The notes under the pieces were generated by a model. It saw only the letters and a program-made list of their open reading frames with translations, did not search any database and was not told the DNA's origin. A program made the position numbers and the translations under genes. A stretch of 64,000 nucleotides of DNA, taken from assembly GCF_011762485.1 (NCBI RefSeq), contig NZ_JAAKGI010000046.1, positions 62,686 to 126,685 of the forward strand. Reading direction: 5' to 3'. Each line of letters opens with the position of its first letter. Within the stretch, counting starts at the first letter, position 1. The DNA comes from Yeosuana marina. Its GTDB lineage: Bacteria; Bacteroidota; Bacteroidia; Flavobacteriales; Flavobacteriaceae. Shown in pieces: positions 19,182 to 28,259 of this stretch.

Positions 19182-19231
19182 TTTTCGTAAATTAGCATTC
19201 CGCAAAAAAAGAAAAATTAATTTTATTATTT

Positions 19232-20518
19232 ATGTCAGAAAAAGCTACTTTAGAATTAAATGGTCAAAAATATGATTTTCCATTAAAATCAGGAACAGAA
19301 AATGAAACTGCAATTGATATTTCTAGTTTACGAAATAGTACTAAAGGAATTATCACATTAGACTCTGGTTTTAAAAATACAGGTTCTTGCGAAAGTGCTA
19401 TAACATTTTTGGACGGTGAAAAAGGTATTTTAAGATATAGAGGCTATTCTATTGAAGAATTAGCTGAAAAAGCTGATTTTTTGGAAGTAGCATACCTTTT
19501 AATTTTTGGAGAACTACCAACACAAGAACAAAATCTTAAGTTCCATAATGATATTAAGGCTCAGTCTGTTGTAGATGAAGATGTTAAAAAAATATTAGAT
19601 GCGTTTCCAAAAACGGCACATCCAATGGGAGTTTTGTCCTCACTTACTAGTGCTTTGACTGCATTCAACCCATCTTCAGTAAATGTCAATTCTGAAGAAG
19701 ATATGTATAAAGCTATTGTTAAGATTATGGGGAAATTCCCTGTTCTTGTAGCTTGGACGCTTAGAAAAAAGAATGGATTACCATTAGATTACGGAGAAAA
19801 AAATATAGGATATGTAGAAAATGTCTTAAAAATGATGTTTAAACAACCTAATGAAGATTATGTTCAAAATAAAGTATTAATTGAGGCTTTAGATAAATTA
19901 TTAATTCTCCATGCAGATCACGAACAAAATTGCTCTACCTCTACAGTAAGAATAGTAGGGTCTTCTCATGCCGGATTATTTGCCTCGCTTTCTGCAGGGA
20001 TTTCCGCACTTTGGGGACCGCTTCATGGAGGTGCTAACCAAGCCGTTTTAGAAATGCTTGAAGCTATTAAGGCAGATGATGGTGATACTAAAAAGTATAT
20101 GGCTAAAGCCAAAGATAAAAATGATCCATTCAGATTAATGGGATTTGGTCATAGAGTTTATAAAAATTTCGATCCTAGAGCAAGAATTATTAAGAAAGCA
20201 GCAGATGAAGTATTAGAAGATTTAGGTATTGAAGATCCAATTTTAGATATTGCAAAAGGATTAGAACAAGAAGCCTTAAAAGACCCTTACTTTGTAGATC
20301 GTAAATTATATCCAAATGTAGATTTTTATTCTGGAATTATTTATAGAGCTATGGGTATACCAACTGATATGTTTACCGTTATGTTCGCATTAGGTCGCTT
20401 ACCTGGTTGGATTGCACAATGGAGAGAAATGAGATTGAATAATGAACCTATAGGAAGACCAAGACAACTTTATGTTGGAGCTACTGAAAGGTCTTTTGTT
20501 GAGGTTGATAAAAGATAA
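19232..20518 (+). CDS. gltA: citrate synthase, GltA type
   Basis: 428 residues, the usual length of bacterial type II citrate synthase. It starts SEKATLELNGQKYDFPLKSG with the small N-terminal beta domain seen in GltA. Signatures: GILRYRGYSIEELAEKA, LWGPLHGGANQAVLEML, MGFGHRVYKNFDPRA and YPNVDFYSGIIY. Catalytic residues His265, His307 and Asp364 match E. coli His264, His305 and Asp362. This is the enzyme expected at this locus in Flavobacteriaceae (after eno). It has its own terminators on both sides. Confidence 0.96.
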   Translation: MSEKATLELNGQKYDFPLKSGTENETAIDISSLRNSTKGIITLDSGFKNTGSCESAITFLDGEKGILRYRGYSIEELAEKADFLEVAYLLIFGELPTQEQNLKFHNDIKAQSVVDEDVKKILDAFPKTAHPMGVLSSLTSALTAFNPSSVNVNSEEDMYKAIVKIMGKFPVLVAWTLRKKNGLPLDYGEKNIGYVENVLKMMFKQPNEDYVQNKVLIEALDKLLILHADHEQNCSTSTVRIVGSSHAGLFASLSAGISALWGPLHGGANQAVLEMLEAIKADDGDTKKYMAKAKDKNDPFRLMGFGHRVYKNFDPRARIIKKAADEVLEDLGIEDPILDIAKGLEQEALKDPYFVDRKLYPNVDFYSGIIYRAMGIPTDMFTVMFALGRLPGWIAQWREMRLNNEPIGRPRQLYVGATERSFVEVDKR

Positions 20519-20542
20519 ATTTACTTTATAATTATATCAAAG

Positions 20543-20570
20543 GCTTCATATTTTATATGAAGCTTTTTTT
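20543..20570 (+). terminator. intrinsic terminator after gltA
   Basis: GCTTCATAT (20543-20551) pairs with ATATGAAGC (20555-20563), 3-base loop, then seven T to 20570. A -7-like TATCTTAG follows at once and would drive the next gene with almost no leader. Confidence 0.85.
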
Positions 20571-20581
20571 ATCTTAGCTCT

Positions 20582-21496
20582 ATGATAAAACTAAATATAA
20601 AAAATGAAACATCACGTTTGCGTGCTGTTGTTTTAGGAACCGCAGAGAGCAATGGGCCAGTACCCAAAGTAGAAGATTGTTATGATCCTAAAAGTATTCA
20701 GCATGTAAAAGCAGGGACGTATCCAAAAGAAGCCGATATGATTTTGGAAATGGAATCTGTTGCTGCTGTTTTTAAAAAGTATGACGTTCAGGTATATCGG
20801 CCAGAAGTGATAAAAGATTGTAATCAAATTTTTTCACGCGATATAGCATTTGTCATAGAAGATAAAATTATAAGAGCTAATATTTTGCCCAATAGAGATG
20901 AAGAAATTCATGCTATTGATTATTTGTGGAATCAAATAGCACCTGAAAATAGGATTATTTTACCTGAAGAATGTCATGCTGAAGGAGGCGATGTTATGCC
21001 CTGGAATGACTATATATTTATAGGGACTTACTCTAGTGACGATTATGCAGATTATATTACCGCCAGAACTAATATGGATGCGGTAATTGCTATACAGGAG
21101 TTGTTTCCAAACAAAACGGTTAAGAGTTTCGAATTGAGAAAATCAAATACAGATCCAAAGGAAAATGCACTTCATTTAGATTGTTGTTTTCAACCTATAG
21201 GAAAAGGTAAAGCGATTCTTCATAAAAATGGATTTCTAATAGAACGGGAATATGAATGGCTAGTAGACTTTTTTGGCAAAGACAATATTTTTGAAATCAC
21301 TAAAGAGGAAATGTATAATATGAACAGTAATGTGTTTTCAATTTCTGAAAGCGTTATTATTTCTGAACAAAATTTCACACGTTTAAACACATGGTTACGT
21401 GAGCAAGGTTTTACCGTTGAAGAAGTACCTTATGCAGAAATAGCCAAACAAGAAGGCTTGTTACGTTGTTCTACACTGCCGTTGATTAGAGATTGA
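20582..21496 (+). CDS. guanidino-group-modifying enzyme (DDAH/arginine deiminase-like)
   Basis: 304 residues of the amidinotransferase/dimethylargininase superfamily (pentein fold), cytosolic. Pentein signatures are the Asp of FSRDIAFV, the EGGDV motif in HAEGGDVMPWNDY, the catalytic His-Asp in NALHLDCCFQPIG, and a C-terminal cysteine nucleophile in GLLRCSTLPLIRD. These enzymes act on arginine, methylarginine or related guanidines, giving citrulline or transferring the amidino group. I cannot tell dimethylargininase from arginine deiminase or amidinotransferase by sequence alone. ctlX follows, which points to arginine/citrulline turnover. Confidence 0.85.
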   Translation: MIKLNIKNETSRLRAVVLGTAESNGPVPKVEDCYDPKSIQHVKAGTYPKEADMILEMESVAAVFKKYDVQVYRPEVIKDCNQIFSRDIAFVIEDKIIRANILPNRDEEIHAIDYLWNQIAPENRIILPEECHAEGGDVMPWNDYIFIGTYSSDDYADYITARTNMDAVIAIQELFPNKTVKSFELRKSNTDPKENALHLDCCFQPIGKGKAILHKNGFLIEREYEWLVDFFGKDNIFEITKEEMYNMNSNVFSISESVIISEQNFTRLNTWLREQGFTVEEVPYAEIAKQEGLLRCSTLPLIRD

Positions 21497-21553
21497 GTTT
21501 TGTGAAGTTGCAAAAAGAGATCTTTAAATTCTACTTATCAAAACAATTAGTTT

Positions 21554-21561
21554 TACTTTTG
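21554..21561 (+). promoter_or_regulatory. promoter -7 element for ctlX
   Basis: TACTTTTG matches TAnnTTTG, 19 bases upstream of the ctlX ATG. Confidence 0.45.
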
Positions 21562-21580
21562 CATCATAAAATTTTCATTA

Positions 21581-22519
21581 ATGCAACAAACTACAAATAC
21601 AATTTTAATGGTTCGTCCTGTTAACTTTAGGATGAATGAACAAACAGCCGTCAATAATTATTACCAAAAGGAATTAAATAGTTTATTGCCAGCAGCAGTT
21701 AATGCTAAAGCACAAAAGGAATTTGATGACTTTGTTGAAAAGCTTCAAAATAAAGGTGTCAATGTAATTGTAGTTAATGATATAAAAGAGAGTGATACGC
21801 CAGATTCTATTTTCCCAAATAATTGGGTGTCTTTTCATGAAAACGGTACTGTTGGTTTATATCCCATGTTTGCCGAAAATCGACGTTTAGAGCGTCGTGA
21901 AGATATTTTAGAAACTTTAGAGAAATCAGGTTTTATTATTCACAATATTATTGATTATACAAGTGCCGAGGATGAATCTATTTTTCTTGAAGGAACGGGT
22001 AGTTTGTTGTTGGATAGAGTTCATAGAAAAGCCTATTGTGCGTTATCACCAAGAGCAGATGAAGATTTGTTGATTGAGTTTTGTGAAGATTTTGAATATA
22101 CGCCAGTAATTTTTACAGCAAATCAAACGGTTAATGGAGAACGAAAAGCCATATACCATACCAATGTTATGATGTGCCTTGGAGAAACATTCGCTGTTAT
22201 TTGTTTATCTAGTATTGATGATAAAAAAGAACGTAAAAATGTTATCAAGCACTTAAAAGAAGATAGTAAAACAATTATTGATATTACGGAAGCTCAAGTC
22301 AATAATTTTGCTGGTAATATGTTACAAGTAAAAGGTGTAAATGGTGACTTATATTTAATTATGAGCCAATCAGCTTATGATTCATTATCAAAAACTCAAC
22401 TAGAAACTTTAAATAAACATAATACAAGTATTATATCTAGTTCTTTAGAAACCATAGAAACTTGTGGTGGTGGAAGTGCAAGATGTATGATGGCTGAAGT
22501 GTTTTTGCCAAAGGCTTAG
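21581..22519 (+). CDS. ctlX: citrulline utilization hydrolase CtlX family
   Basis: 312 residues, also a pentein-fold guanidino-group hydrolase but of a different subfamily from the upstream gene. Motifs: MVRPVNFRMNEQTAVN at the start, SIFPNNWVSFHENGTVGLYPM with the conserved Asn, FLEGTGSLLLDR (Glu-Gly-Thr-Gly), AIYHTNVMMCLG with the catalytic His, and the terminal nucleophile in TCGGGSARCMMAEVF. Named after the citrulline-utilization gene; direct biochemistry for the family is limited. It is convergent with the histidine kinase, with 2 bases between the stops. Confidence 0.9.
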   Translation: MQQTTNTILMVRPVNFRMNEQTAVNNYYQKELNSLLPAAVNAKAQKEFDDFVEKLQNKGVNVIVVNDIKESDTPDSIFPNNWVSFHENGTVGLYPMFAENRRLERREDILETLEKSGFIIHNIIDYTSAEDESIFLEGTGSLLLDRVHRKAYCALSPRADEDLLIEFCEDFEYTPVIFTANQTVNGERKAIYHTNVMMCLGETFAVICLSSIDDKKERKNVIKHLKEDSKTIIDITEAQVNNFAGNMLQVKGVNGDLYLIMSQSAYDSLSKTQLETLNKHNTSIISSSLETIETCGGGSARCMMAEVFLPKA

Positions 22520-22521
22520 AC

Positions 22522-24579
22522 TTATACCGGTTTAGATTTTGGAAGTTGTACATAAAAAGTACTACCAACATTTAAATTACTTTCTACCCATATTTTACCA
22601 TGGTTTAATTCTACCAATTCTTTACAAATTGATAAACCAAGACCTGTTCCTTTTTCATTTTTAGTGCCAATGGTGCTAAAGGAATTACTTTTAAAAAGTT
22701 TATCTATATTTTCTTTAGAGATGCCAACACCTGTATCAGCAACACTTATAATACAACTTCCGTTACTAATATGATTTGAAATTGTAATAGAATCCCCTTT
22801 TTTACAGAATTTTGTAGCATTGGCCAGTAGATTTTGAATGACTATTTCAAACATACTTTTATCTGCATAGGCAAAATCACGTAATGAATGGTCTATTAAA
22901 TCAATACCTTTGCTTTCTAACCGTTGTTCAATTAATTTTATTTTATCTTCAAAAACTTCTTGAACGTCAAACAAACTAGGATTAGGTTCTAAAGATTGCA
23001 TTTGTGATTTAGACCAGTTAAGTAAATTGAATAATAATAACGATGCATTATTTGCATTTTCACTTAATTCAGGTATTAAATTATCAAATTCTTCTCTTGT
23101 TAATGATCCATCTTTTAATAAATCTATAAAACCATTAATGGATGACAGCGAGTCTTTTAAATCATGAGAAACAATAGAGAATAGTTTGTCTTTTACATTA
23201 TTTACATTTTCAAGATGTTCTGTCTGCTCTTGAAAAGCTTTGTTTTGTAATTCTATTTTAATATTCTTTTCTTCTAATTCTTGAGTGTATTTTATACTGT
23301 TATTTCGCTTTAAGAATATTAAAACTAAAAATGTTGAAACGATAGCTAATGCAGCCAACAACGCATAAAATATTAATTTAAAACGATTGTATTTTTCTTT
23401 GCTTTCTAGATCTCCTCCTTTTGGAATTTTTATAGAATCTGGATTGACAATATTAGTTTCAAAATCAGGATTTAACTCAAGACTAGCATTGGTTATGGAG
23501 TCTTTATCAATGTCCTTTTTTTCAAGACTATCTTTTAAATCATAATATTTACGTTGCCATAAAAAGGCAGCTTCAAATTTGTTTCTGGTAGAATCTAAGG
23601 CCTTCATTAATTTATAATGCCTTAGTAAACCAGGTTTGTCATCAATAGATTTAGCTAGTGCGCCAGCTTCCATTAGTTGGTCTTCTGCTGTAATAAACTT
23701 TCCTTGGTTTAAATTTAACTCACCAAGATTGTTTAATGCAATTGTTAAGCCTAATTTGTTATTAGATTTTCTATTAAGTCTTAAACCCTGAAGCAAATAC
23801 TTAGCAGCAGTATCATAATCATTAAACTTAAGATATTCTCCTCCTAACTTTGGTAATATATTACCTCGAATAGAATCATTGGAATCTCCAACATTTTCAA
23901 GGACGGTTTCATAATATTCAATAGATTTTCTATACTCTTTTTGGAACGAATACATTTCTGCTAAACGACTATTAGATTCAATAATACCATCCTTATTTCT
24001 TAGTCGTTTTTGTAATTGAAGTGCTTTTAAATAGTATTCAATACCTTTATCAAAAGCATTCATTTTATAATATGCTCTGGCTGCATTGTTATATGCTGAA
24101 GAGAGTTCAATATACAAATGATGTTTGTCTAATTCGTCAATGGCAGCTAAAGAGTATTGTAAACCTTTAACATAATTGCCTCTATCGATTTCAATTAAAC
24201 CAATACTGTTATTTACTTTTGCTATTCCAAGAGTATCTTTTAATTGACTAAATAGTGTTTTTGCTTTGGCATAGCCAGTTACTGCATTGATATAATCATT
24301 TTTACTTGCATAAATTAACGACTTGTAGTAGGTAACTTTAGCAATACCTCTAGTATAGTTTTCGCTAATCGAAAGTTTTTCACTTTCAATAATATACTTT
24401 AAAGCTCTATCATAATCCTTAATATCATAAAGCCTTTTAATAAGTTTTAATGACGTTTCAACTTTAGAAGTATCTGATTCTTGAAATGCTAATTCTATGG
24501 AAAGACTATCTATCTCCTTGGTTTGAGAGAAACCAAAGAACACCGATAAAAGTAAAATCAAAGTAATTATTTTCCCCAT
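22522..24579 (-). CDS. TPR-containing sensor histidine kinase (orphan)
   Basis: 685 residues from ATG 24579; an upstream TTG at 24597 would add six residues before an otherwise good signal peptide (MGKIITLILLLSVFFGFSQ). Order: signal peptide, periplasmic TPR region from about residue 40 to 330, one membrane helix at about 400-422 (FYALLAALAIVSTFLVLIFL), a coiled coil, then the kinase core with H-box SIVSHDLKDSLSSING (His472), N-box QNLLANATKFC, G1 VADTGVGISKENI and G2 GTGLGLSICKELVELNHGK. It would sense something in the periplasm and phosphorylate a response regulator, but none is encoded nearby. The architecture is common in Flavobacteria. No -7 match was found upstream. Confidence 0.92.
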   Translation of the reverse strand: MGKIITLILLLSVFFGFSQTKEIDSLSIELAFQESDTSKVETSLKLIKRLYDIKDYDRALKYIIESEKLSISENYTRGIAKVTYYKSLIYASKNDYINAVTGYAKAKTLFSQLKDTLGIAKVNNSIGLIEIDRGNYVKGLQYSLAAIDELDKHHLYIELSSAYNNAARAYYKMNAFDKGIEYYLKALQLQKRLRNKDGIIESNSRLAEMYSFQKEYRKSIEYYETVLENVGDSNDSIRGNILPKLGGEYLKFNDYDTAAKYLLQGLRLNRKSNNKLGLTIALNNLGELNLNQGKFITAEDQLMEAGALAKSIDDKPGLLRHYKLMKALDSTRNKFEAAFLWQRKYYDLKDSLEKKDIDKDSITNASLELNPDFETNIVNPDSIKIPKGGDLESKEKYNRFKLIFYALLAALAIVSTFLVLIFLKRNNSIKYTQELEEKNIKIELQNKAFQEQTEHLENVNNVKDKLFSIVSHDLKDSLSSINGFIDLLKDGSLTREEFDNLIPELSENANNASLLLFNLLNWSKSQMQSLEPNPSLFDVQEVFEDKIKLIEQRLESKGIDLIDHSLRDFAYADKSMFEIVIQNLLANATKFCKKGDSITISNHISNGSCIISVADTGVGISKENIDKLFKSNSFSTIGTKNEKGTGLGLSICKELVELNHGKIWVESNLNVGSTFYVQLPKSKPV

Positions 24580-25120
24580 ACAATTATTTGAATACAACCA
24601 ATAATATTATAATCATAGAACGCTTCTTATTGAGGGAATTAAGACTATTCTAGTTAGTTGTACTATCGTTATTTTAAAAAATCTAATATTAGAGCGTAAT
24701 AGCAATACATAAACAAAAGTTGTAAAAACCCTTTTAAAAATCTAATTTCAGCGTTTTACTACCAATAAATTAGATTAAATGAATTTGATTTTTTAACAAA
24801 AAATCGACGAATAGATAAACGGCAAAAATCATAGAAAAAAAGCATGTGCGAAAATTTTAAATCATAATTTCAGATTAATTTTTTATTGTTTTAACAGTAT
24901 TTTAAAGCATAAAGATTCTTTTAATTTAATCAGAAGGTTTAATCATGTTTTTATAGTTGATATTTTTAAAAATTTATATACTAACAACGAACAAACTTTT
25001 CTTTGTAAAACTTACTTTTTAAACAGAAATATTTCATTCTCTCTCGATTTATTAAAATTGATTTTTCTAAACAGACGTTAATAAAAGTTTTATCTTTGCA
25101 CCCTTAAAAACTTATAATTA
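24580..25120. other. 541-base divergent intergenic region
   Basis: No ORF with coding character on either strand. The only clear element is the -7 box of argS at 25091-25098. Two similar stretches (24673-24706 and 24733-24767, sharing TTTTAAAA, ATCTAAT, AGCG and CAATA in order) look like a degenerate direct repeat. The DNA is very AT-rich and otherwise featureless to me. Confidence 0.6.
25091..25098 (+). promoter_or_regulatory. promoter -7 element for argS
   Basis: TATCTTTG, an exact TAnnTTTG match, 22 bases before the argS ATG. Confidence 0.55.
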
Positions 25121-26899
25121 ATGAGCCTTCAAGAGACATTATCACATCAGGTTATAAAAGCAGTACAATCAACGTATCATGTTGTTTTAGATACTATAGA
25201 ATTTCAAGCAACTCGCAAAGAATTTGCTGGAGATATTACTGTTGTTATTTTTCCTATGCTTCGATTTTTTAAAGGAAATCCTGTTCAAATAGGAACCGAT
25301 ATTGGCAATTATTTAGTAGAGAATGTAGATGAAGTTAAGGCTTTTAATGTGGTTAAAGGGTTTTTAAATATTGAAATTGAAGATGGTTATTATCTTAATT
25401 TTTTTAATAGTGTAAACGATGAAGCGCATTTTGGTTTTAAATCTCCAGATGAAAATGAAGCGGCTATTATGGTGGAATATTCATCACCAAATACCAACAA
25501 ACCGCTGCATTTAGGACATATTAGAAACAATTTATTAGGTTATAGTGTTGCCGAAATTTTAAAGGCTTCAGGCAAGAAAGTTTATAAAACCCAAATTATA
25601 AACGACAGAGGAATTCATATTTGTAAAAGTATGTTGGCTTGGAAGCGTTTTGGAAATGGTGAAACTCCAGAAAGCACAGGTTTAAAAGGCGATAAACTGG
25701 TCGGGAATTATTACGTGAAGTTTGACCAGGAATATAAAAAAGAAGTTAAAGAGTTAGTTGAAAAAGGAATTTCTGAAGAAGAGGCTAAAAAACAAGCACC
25801 TATTTTACTTGCAGCTCAAGATATGTTGTTGAAATGGGAAGCTGGAGATGAAGAAACCGTGACGCTTTGGAAGATGATGAACGGTTGGGTATATGAGGGT
25901 TTTGATATGACGTATAAAAATTTAGGAGTAGATTTTGATGTCTTGTACTTTGAAAGTAATACCTATTTATTAGGAAAAGAGTTTGTTGCCGAAGGATTAA
26001 AATCTGGCGTGTTTTTTAAAGAAGACGATGGATCTGTTTGGTGCGATTTAACCGAAGATGGATTAGATAAAAAAATTGTACAGCGTGCAGATGGTACGGC
26101 CGTTTATATGACCCAAGATATTGGTACTGCTATTCAGCGTATTAAAGATTATCCAGATGTAGGAGGGATGGTTTATACCGTTGGGAACGAACAAGACTAT
26201 CACTTTAAAGTCTTATTTTTAATCTTGAAAAAGCTTGGATTTGAATGGGCTAAAAACTTATATCATTTAAGTTATGGTATGGTAGATTTGCCTTCTGGAA
26301 AAATGAAGAGTAGAGAAGGAACCGTAGTTGATGCCGACGATTTAATTGATGAAATGGCATCTACAGCGGGAGAAATTTCAGAAGAACTCGGGAAACTTGA
26401 TGGCTATTCAAATGACGAAAAGCAAGAACTTTATAAAACCATAGGGTTGGGAGCTTTAAAATATTTTATCTTAAAGGTAGATCCTAAAAAACGAATCCTT
26501 TTCGATCCTAAAGAATCTATAGACTTTCAAGGAAATACAGGGCCTTTTATTCAATATACCTATGCCAGAATACAATCTATTATTCGCAAAGCAGATTTTG
26601 ATACAATAAAAGAAGTAACTGAGATCGCGCTTCACGAAAAGGAAAAGGAACTGATTAAACAGTTACAGCAGTTTCCTGAAGTCATTCAAAATGCAGCGGA
26701 AACTCATAGTCCGGCCTTGATAGCCAATTATACCTACGATTTGGTAAAAGAATTTAATTCGTTTTATCAGAACGTTTCTATTTTAGGTGCCGAAAATGAG
26801 AATGAAAAATTGTTTCGAGTTCAGCTTTCAAAAAAAGTAGCTTTAACAATAAAAAATGCGTTTAGTTTGCTGGGTATTGATGTACCAGAACGAATGTAA
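25121..26899 (+). CDS. argS: arginyl-tRNA synthetase
   Basis: 592 residues, class Ia aminoacyl-tRNA synthetase, which charges tRNA-Arg in the cytosol. The N-terminal Arg-tRNA-synthetase domain is followed by the HIGH-type motif in SSPNTNKPLHLGHIRNN, a KMSKS-equivalent GKMKSREGTVVDADDL at about residue 390, and the C-terminal anticodon-binding DALR domain (GPFIQYTYARIQSI onwards, ending NAFSLLGIDVPERM). Full length. The start follows a good -7 box. Confidence 0.98.
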   Translation: MSLQETLSHQVIKAVQSTYHVVLDTIEFQATRKEFAGDITVVIFPMLRFFKGNPVQIGTDIGNYLVENVDEVKAFNVVKGFLNIEIEDGYYLNFFNSVNDEAHFGFKSPDENEAAIMVEYSSPNTNKPLHLGHIRNNLLGYSVAEILKASGKKVYKTQIINDRGIHICKSMLAWKRFGNGETPESTGLKGDKLVGNYYVKFDQEYKKEVKELVEKGISEEEAKKQAPILLAAQDMLLKWEAGDEETVTLWKMMNGWVYEGFDMTYKNLGVDFDVLYFESNTYLLGKEFVAEGLKSGVFFKEDDGSVWCDLTEDGLDKKIVQRADGTAVYMTQDIGTAIQRIKDYPDVGGMVYTVGNEQDYHFKVLFLILKKLGFEWAKNLYHLSYGMVDLPSGKMKSREGTVVDADDLIDEMASTAGEISEELGKLDGYSNDEKQELYKTIGLGALKYFILKVDPKKRILFDPKESIDFQGNTGPFIQYTYARIQSIIRKADFDTIKEVTEIALHEKEKELIKQLQQFPEVIQNAAETHSPALIANYTYDLVKEFNSFYQNVSILGAENENEKLFRVQLSKKVALTIKNAFSLLGIDVPERM

Positions 26900-26946
26900 A
26901 ATTCTTATTTTTAGTATATTAAAGGCAATAATCTAAATATATTGTT

Positions 26947-27582
26947 ATGAATTCTCACGAGAAATTATATAAGATAGCATTTTGGTTAGCTGTTTTTACG
27001 ATTGTTTATAATATTGTAGAAGGTATTATTTCTACGTATTTAGGGTTTGAAGATGAAAGTTTAACCTTATTTGGTTTTGGTTCGGATAGTTTTATTGAAG
27101 TCATTTCAGGATTAGGAATTGCTCATATGATTATTAGAATTAAAAAAAATCCTAATAGCAAGAGGGATAACTTTGAAAGAACTGCTTTAAGAATTACAGG
27201 TTTTGCTTTTTATATGCTTGTTTTAGGTTTAGTTATTACAAGTGTTTACAATATTTGGATTAATCATAAACCTATAACGACATTTTGGGGATTAGTAATA
27301 TCGGTTATTTCTATCATCGTTATGTTGGGATTAGTGCTCTGGAAGAGAAGCGTTGGAAGGCAATTAAAATCAGAACCTATTTTGGCGGATGCCAATTGTA
27401 CAATGGTATGCATATACATGTCTGTTATTTTATTAGTCAGTAGTGGTTTGTATGAATTATTTCAGATATCTTATATAGATAGTATAGGTACTTTAATCCT
27501 TTCTTATTTTGCGTTTAAAGAAGGCAAGGAATGTTTTGAAAAAGCCAATAGCGACACCTACTGTAGTTGCCAAAAACACTAA
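26947..27582 (+). CDS. CDF-like cation transporter without cytoplasmic domain
   Basis: 211 residues with six predicted membrane helices, matching the membrane part of the cation diffusion facilitator superfamily. TM2 carries GFGSDSFIEVISG and TM5 carries LADANCTMVCIYMS, the positions where metal-binding residues sit, and TM6 begins with the family-typical DSIGTLILSYFAFKEG. The cytoplasmic ferredoxin-like domain of classical CDF proteins is absent. The protein ends in a Cys/His-rich tail (DTYCSCQKH) that could bind metal. The LADAN signature differs from the usual HxxxD, so substrate and even transport are uncertain. Confidence 0.75.
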   Translation: MNSHEKLYKIAFWLAVFTIVYNIVEGIISTYLGFEDESLTLFGFGSDSFIEVISGLGIAHMIIRIKKNPNSKRDNFERTALRITGFAFYMLVLGLVITSVYNIWINHKPITTFWGLVISVISIIVMLGLVLWKRSVGRQLKSEPILADANCTMVCIYMSVILLVSSGLYELFQISYIDSIGTLILSYFAFKEGKECFEKANSDTYCSCQKH

Positions 27583-27586
27583 AAAC

Positions 27587-28042
27587 TTATTTTTTTAGAT
27601 ATTTTAGACCTTCATAAACAACAATACCCACAGCATTGGCTAAGTTTAGGCTTCTAACATGGTTGTTATATAATGGAATTTTAAAAAGATTTTCTGAATG
27701 AGTTTCTGTCACCTGTTTAGGCAATCCTACAGACTCTTTTCCAAATACCAAAAATAGATTGTCTTCAAATGGAATATCCCAATGATTTTTTGTTCCGTGG
27801 CTGGAGAGAAATACCATCTTTTCATTTTTGTTTACATTGAAAAACTCTTCTATATTTTCATAAAAGACAACGTCTAAGTGTTGCCAATAATCAAGTCCAG
27901 CGCGTTTTAAACGCGTATCATCAATTTCGAAACCAAATGGTTTTACCAAATGTAATTTGGAATCTGAAGCGAGTGCTAATCTTCCAATATTACCTGTGTT
28001 ATTGGGTATTTCGGGTTCAATGAGAACGATGTTAAGCGCCAT
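27587..28042 (-). CDS. trmL: tRNA (cytidine/uridine-2'-O)-methyltransferase TrmL
   Basis: 151 residues, the length of a minimal SPOUT (SpoU-type) methyltransferase. It methylates the wobble-position ribose 34 of some tRNA-Leu species using S-adenosylmethionine. The knot signatures are visible: LIEPEIPNNTGNIGRLA at the start, FGKESVGLPKQV, and the C-terminal IPLYNNHVRSLNLANAVGIVVYE (quoted in part: NNHVRSLNLANAVGIVVYE). The start overlaps the end of the upstream small membrane-protein gene by 11 bases, indicating coupling. Confidence 0.95.
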   Translation of the reverse strand: MALNIVLIEPEIPNNTGNIGRLALASDSKLHLVKPFGFEIDDTRLKRAGLDYWQHLDVVFYENIEEFFNVNKNEKMVFLSSHGTKNHWDIPFEDNLFLVFGKESVGLPKQVTETHSENLFKIPLYNNHVRSLNLANAVGIVVYEGLKYLKK

Positions 28043-28256
28043 TCTTTTTTACTAATTTTAGAATAATAATTCTAATTAAAAGAATAAACGGAAACCCATG
28101 AAGTACGGTGTCGAACCAATCCATAAGTTGCATGCCTTTAGCACCACCGGCAATCCAACGAAGTTTACCTATTATATGCGGTTCTGGAAAAAAGGGAGCC
28201 AAGCCTAAAGTTAGGCAGAGCAACAAAATGATTTTCCAATTATTAAATGGTGACAT
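28032..28256 (-). CDS. small membrane protein of unknown function
   Basis: 74 residues with two hydrophobic helices (about residues 8-22, IILLLCLTLGLAPFF, and about 52-68, FPFILLIRIIILKLV) separated by a loop GKLRWIAGGAKGMQLMDW. I do not know a function. It overlaps trmL by 11 bases, so it is very likely co-translated with it, and it starts 3 bases after the GNAT-nitrilase stop. The overlap on both sides and the membrane pattern argue that it is a real gene. Confidence 0.75.
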   Translation of the reverse strand: MSPFNNWKIILLLCLTLGLAPFFPEPHIIGKLRWIAGGAKGMQLMDWFDTVLHGFPFILLIRIIILKLVKKNGA

Positions 28257-28259
28257 GCG

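Noticed and set aside
19232..20518. Second citrate synthase as a 2-methylcitrate synthase
   Set aside because: No prpB/prpD neighbours; the N-terminal beta domain and the usual eno-gltA setting fit GltA better.
24673..24767. Two similar stretches sharing TTTTAAAA, ATCTAAT, AGCG and CAATA
   Set aside because: Too degenerate and AT-rich to separate from chance; noted in the intergenic entry but not called a repeat.
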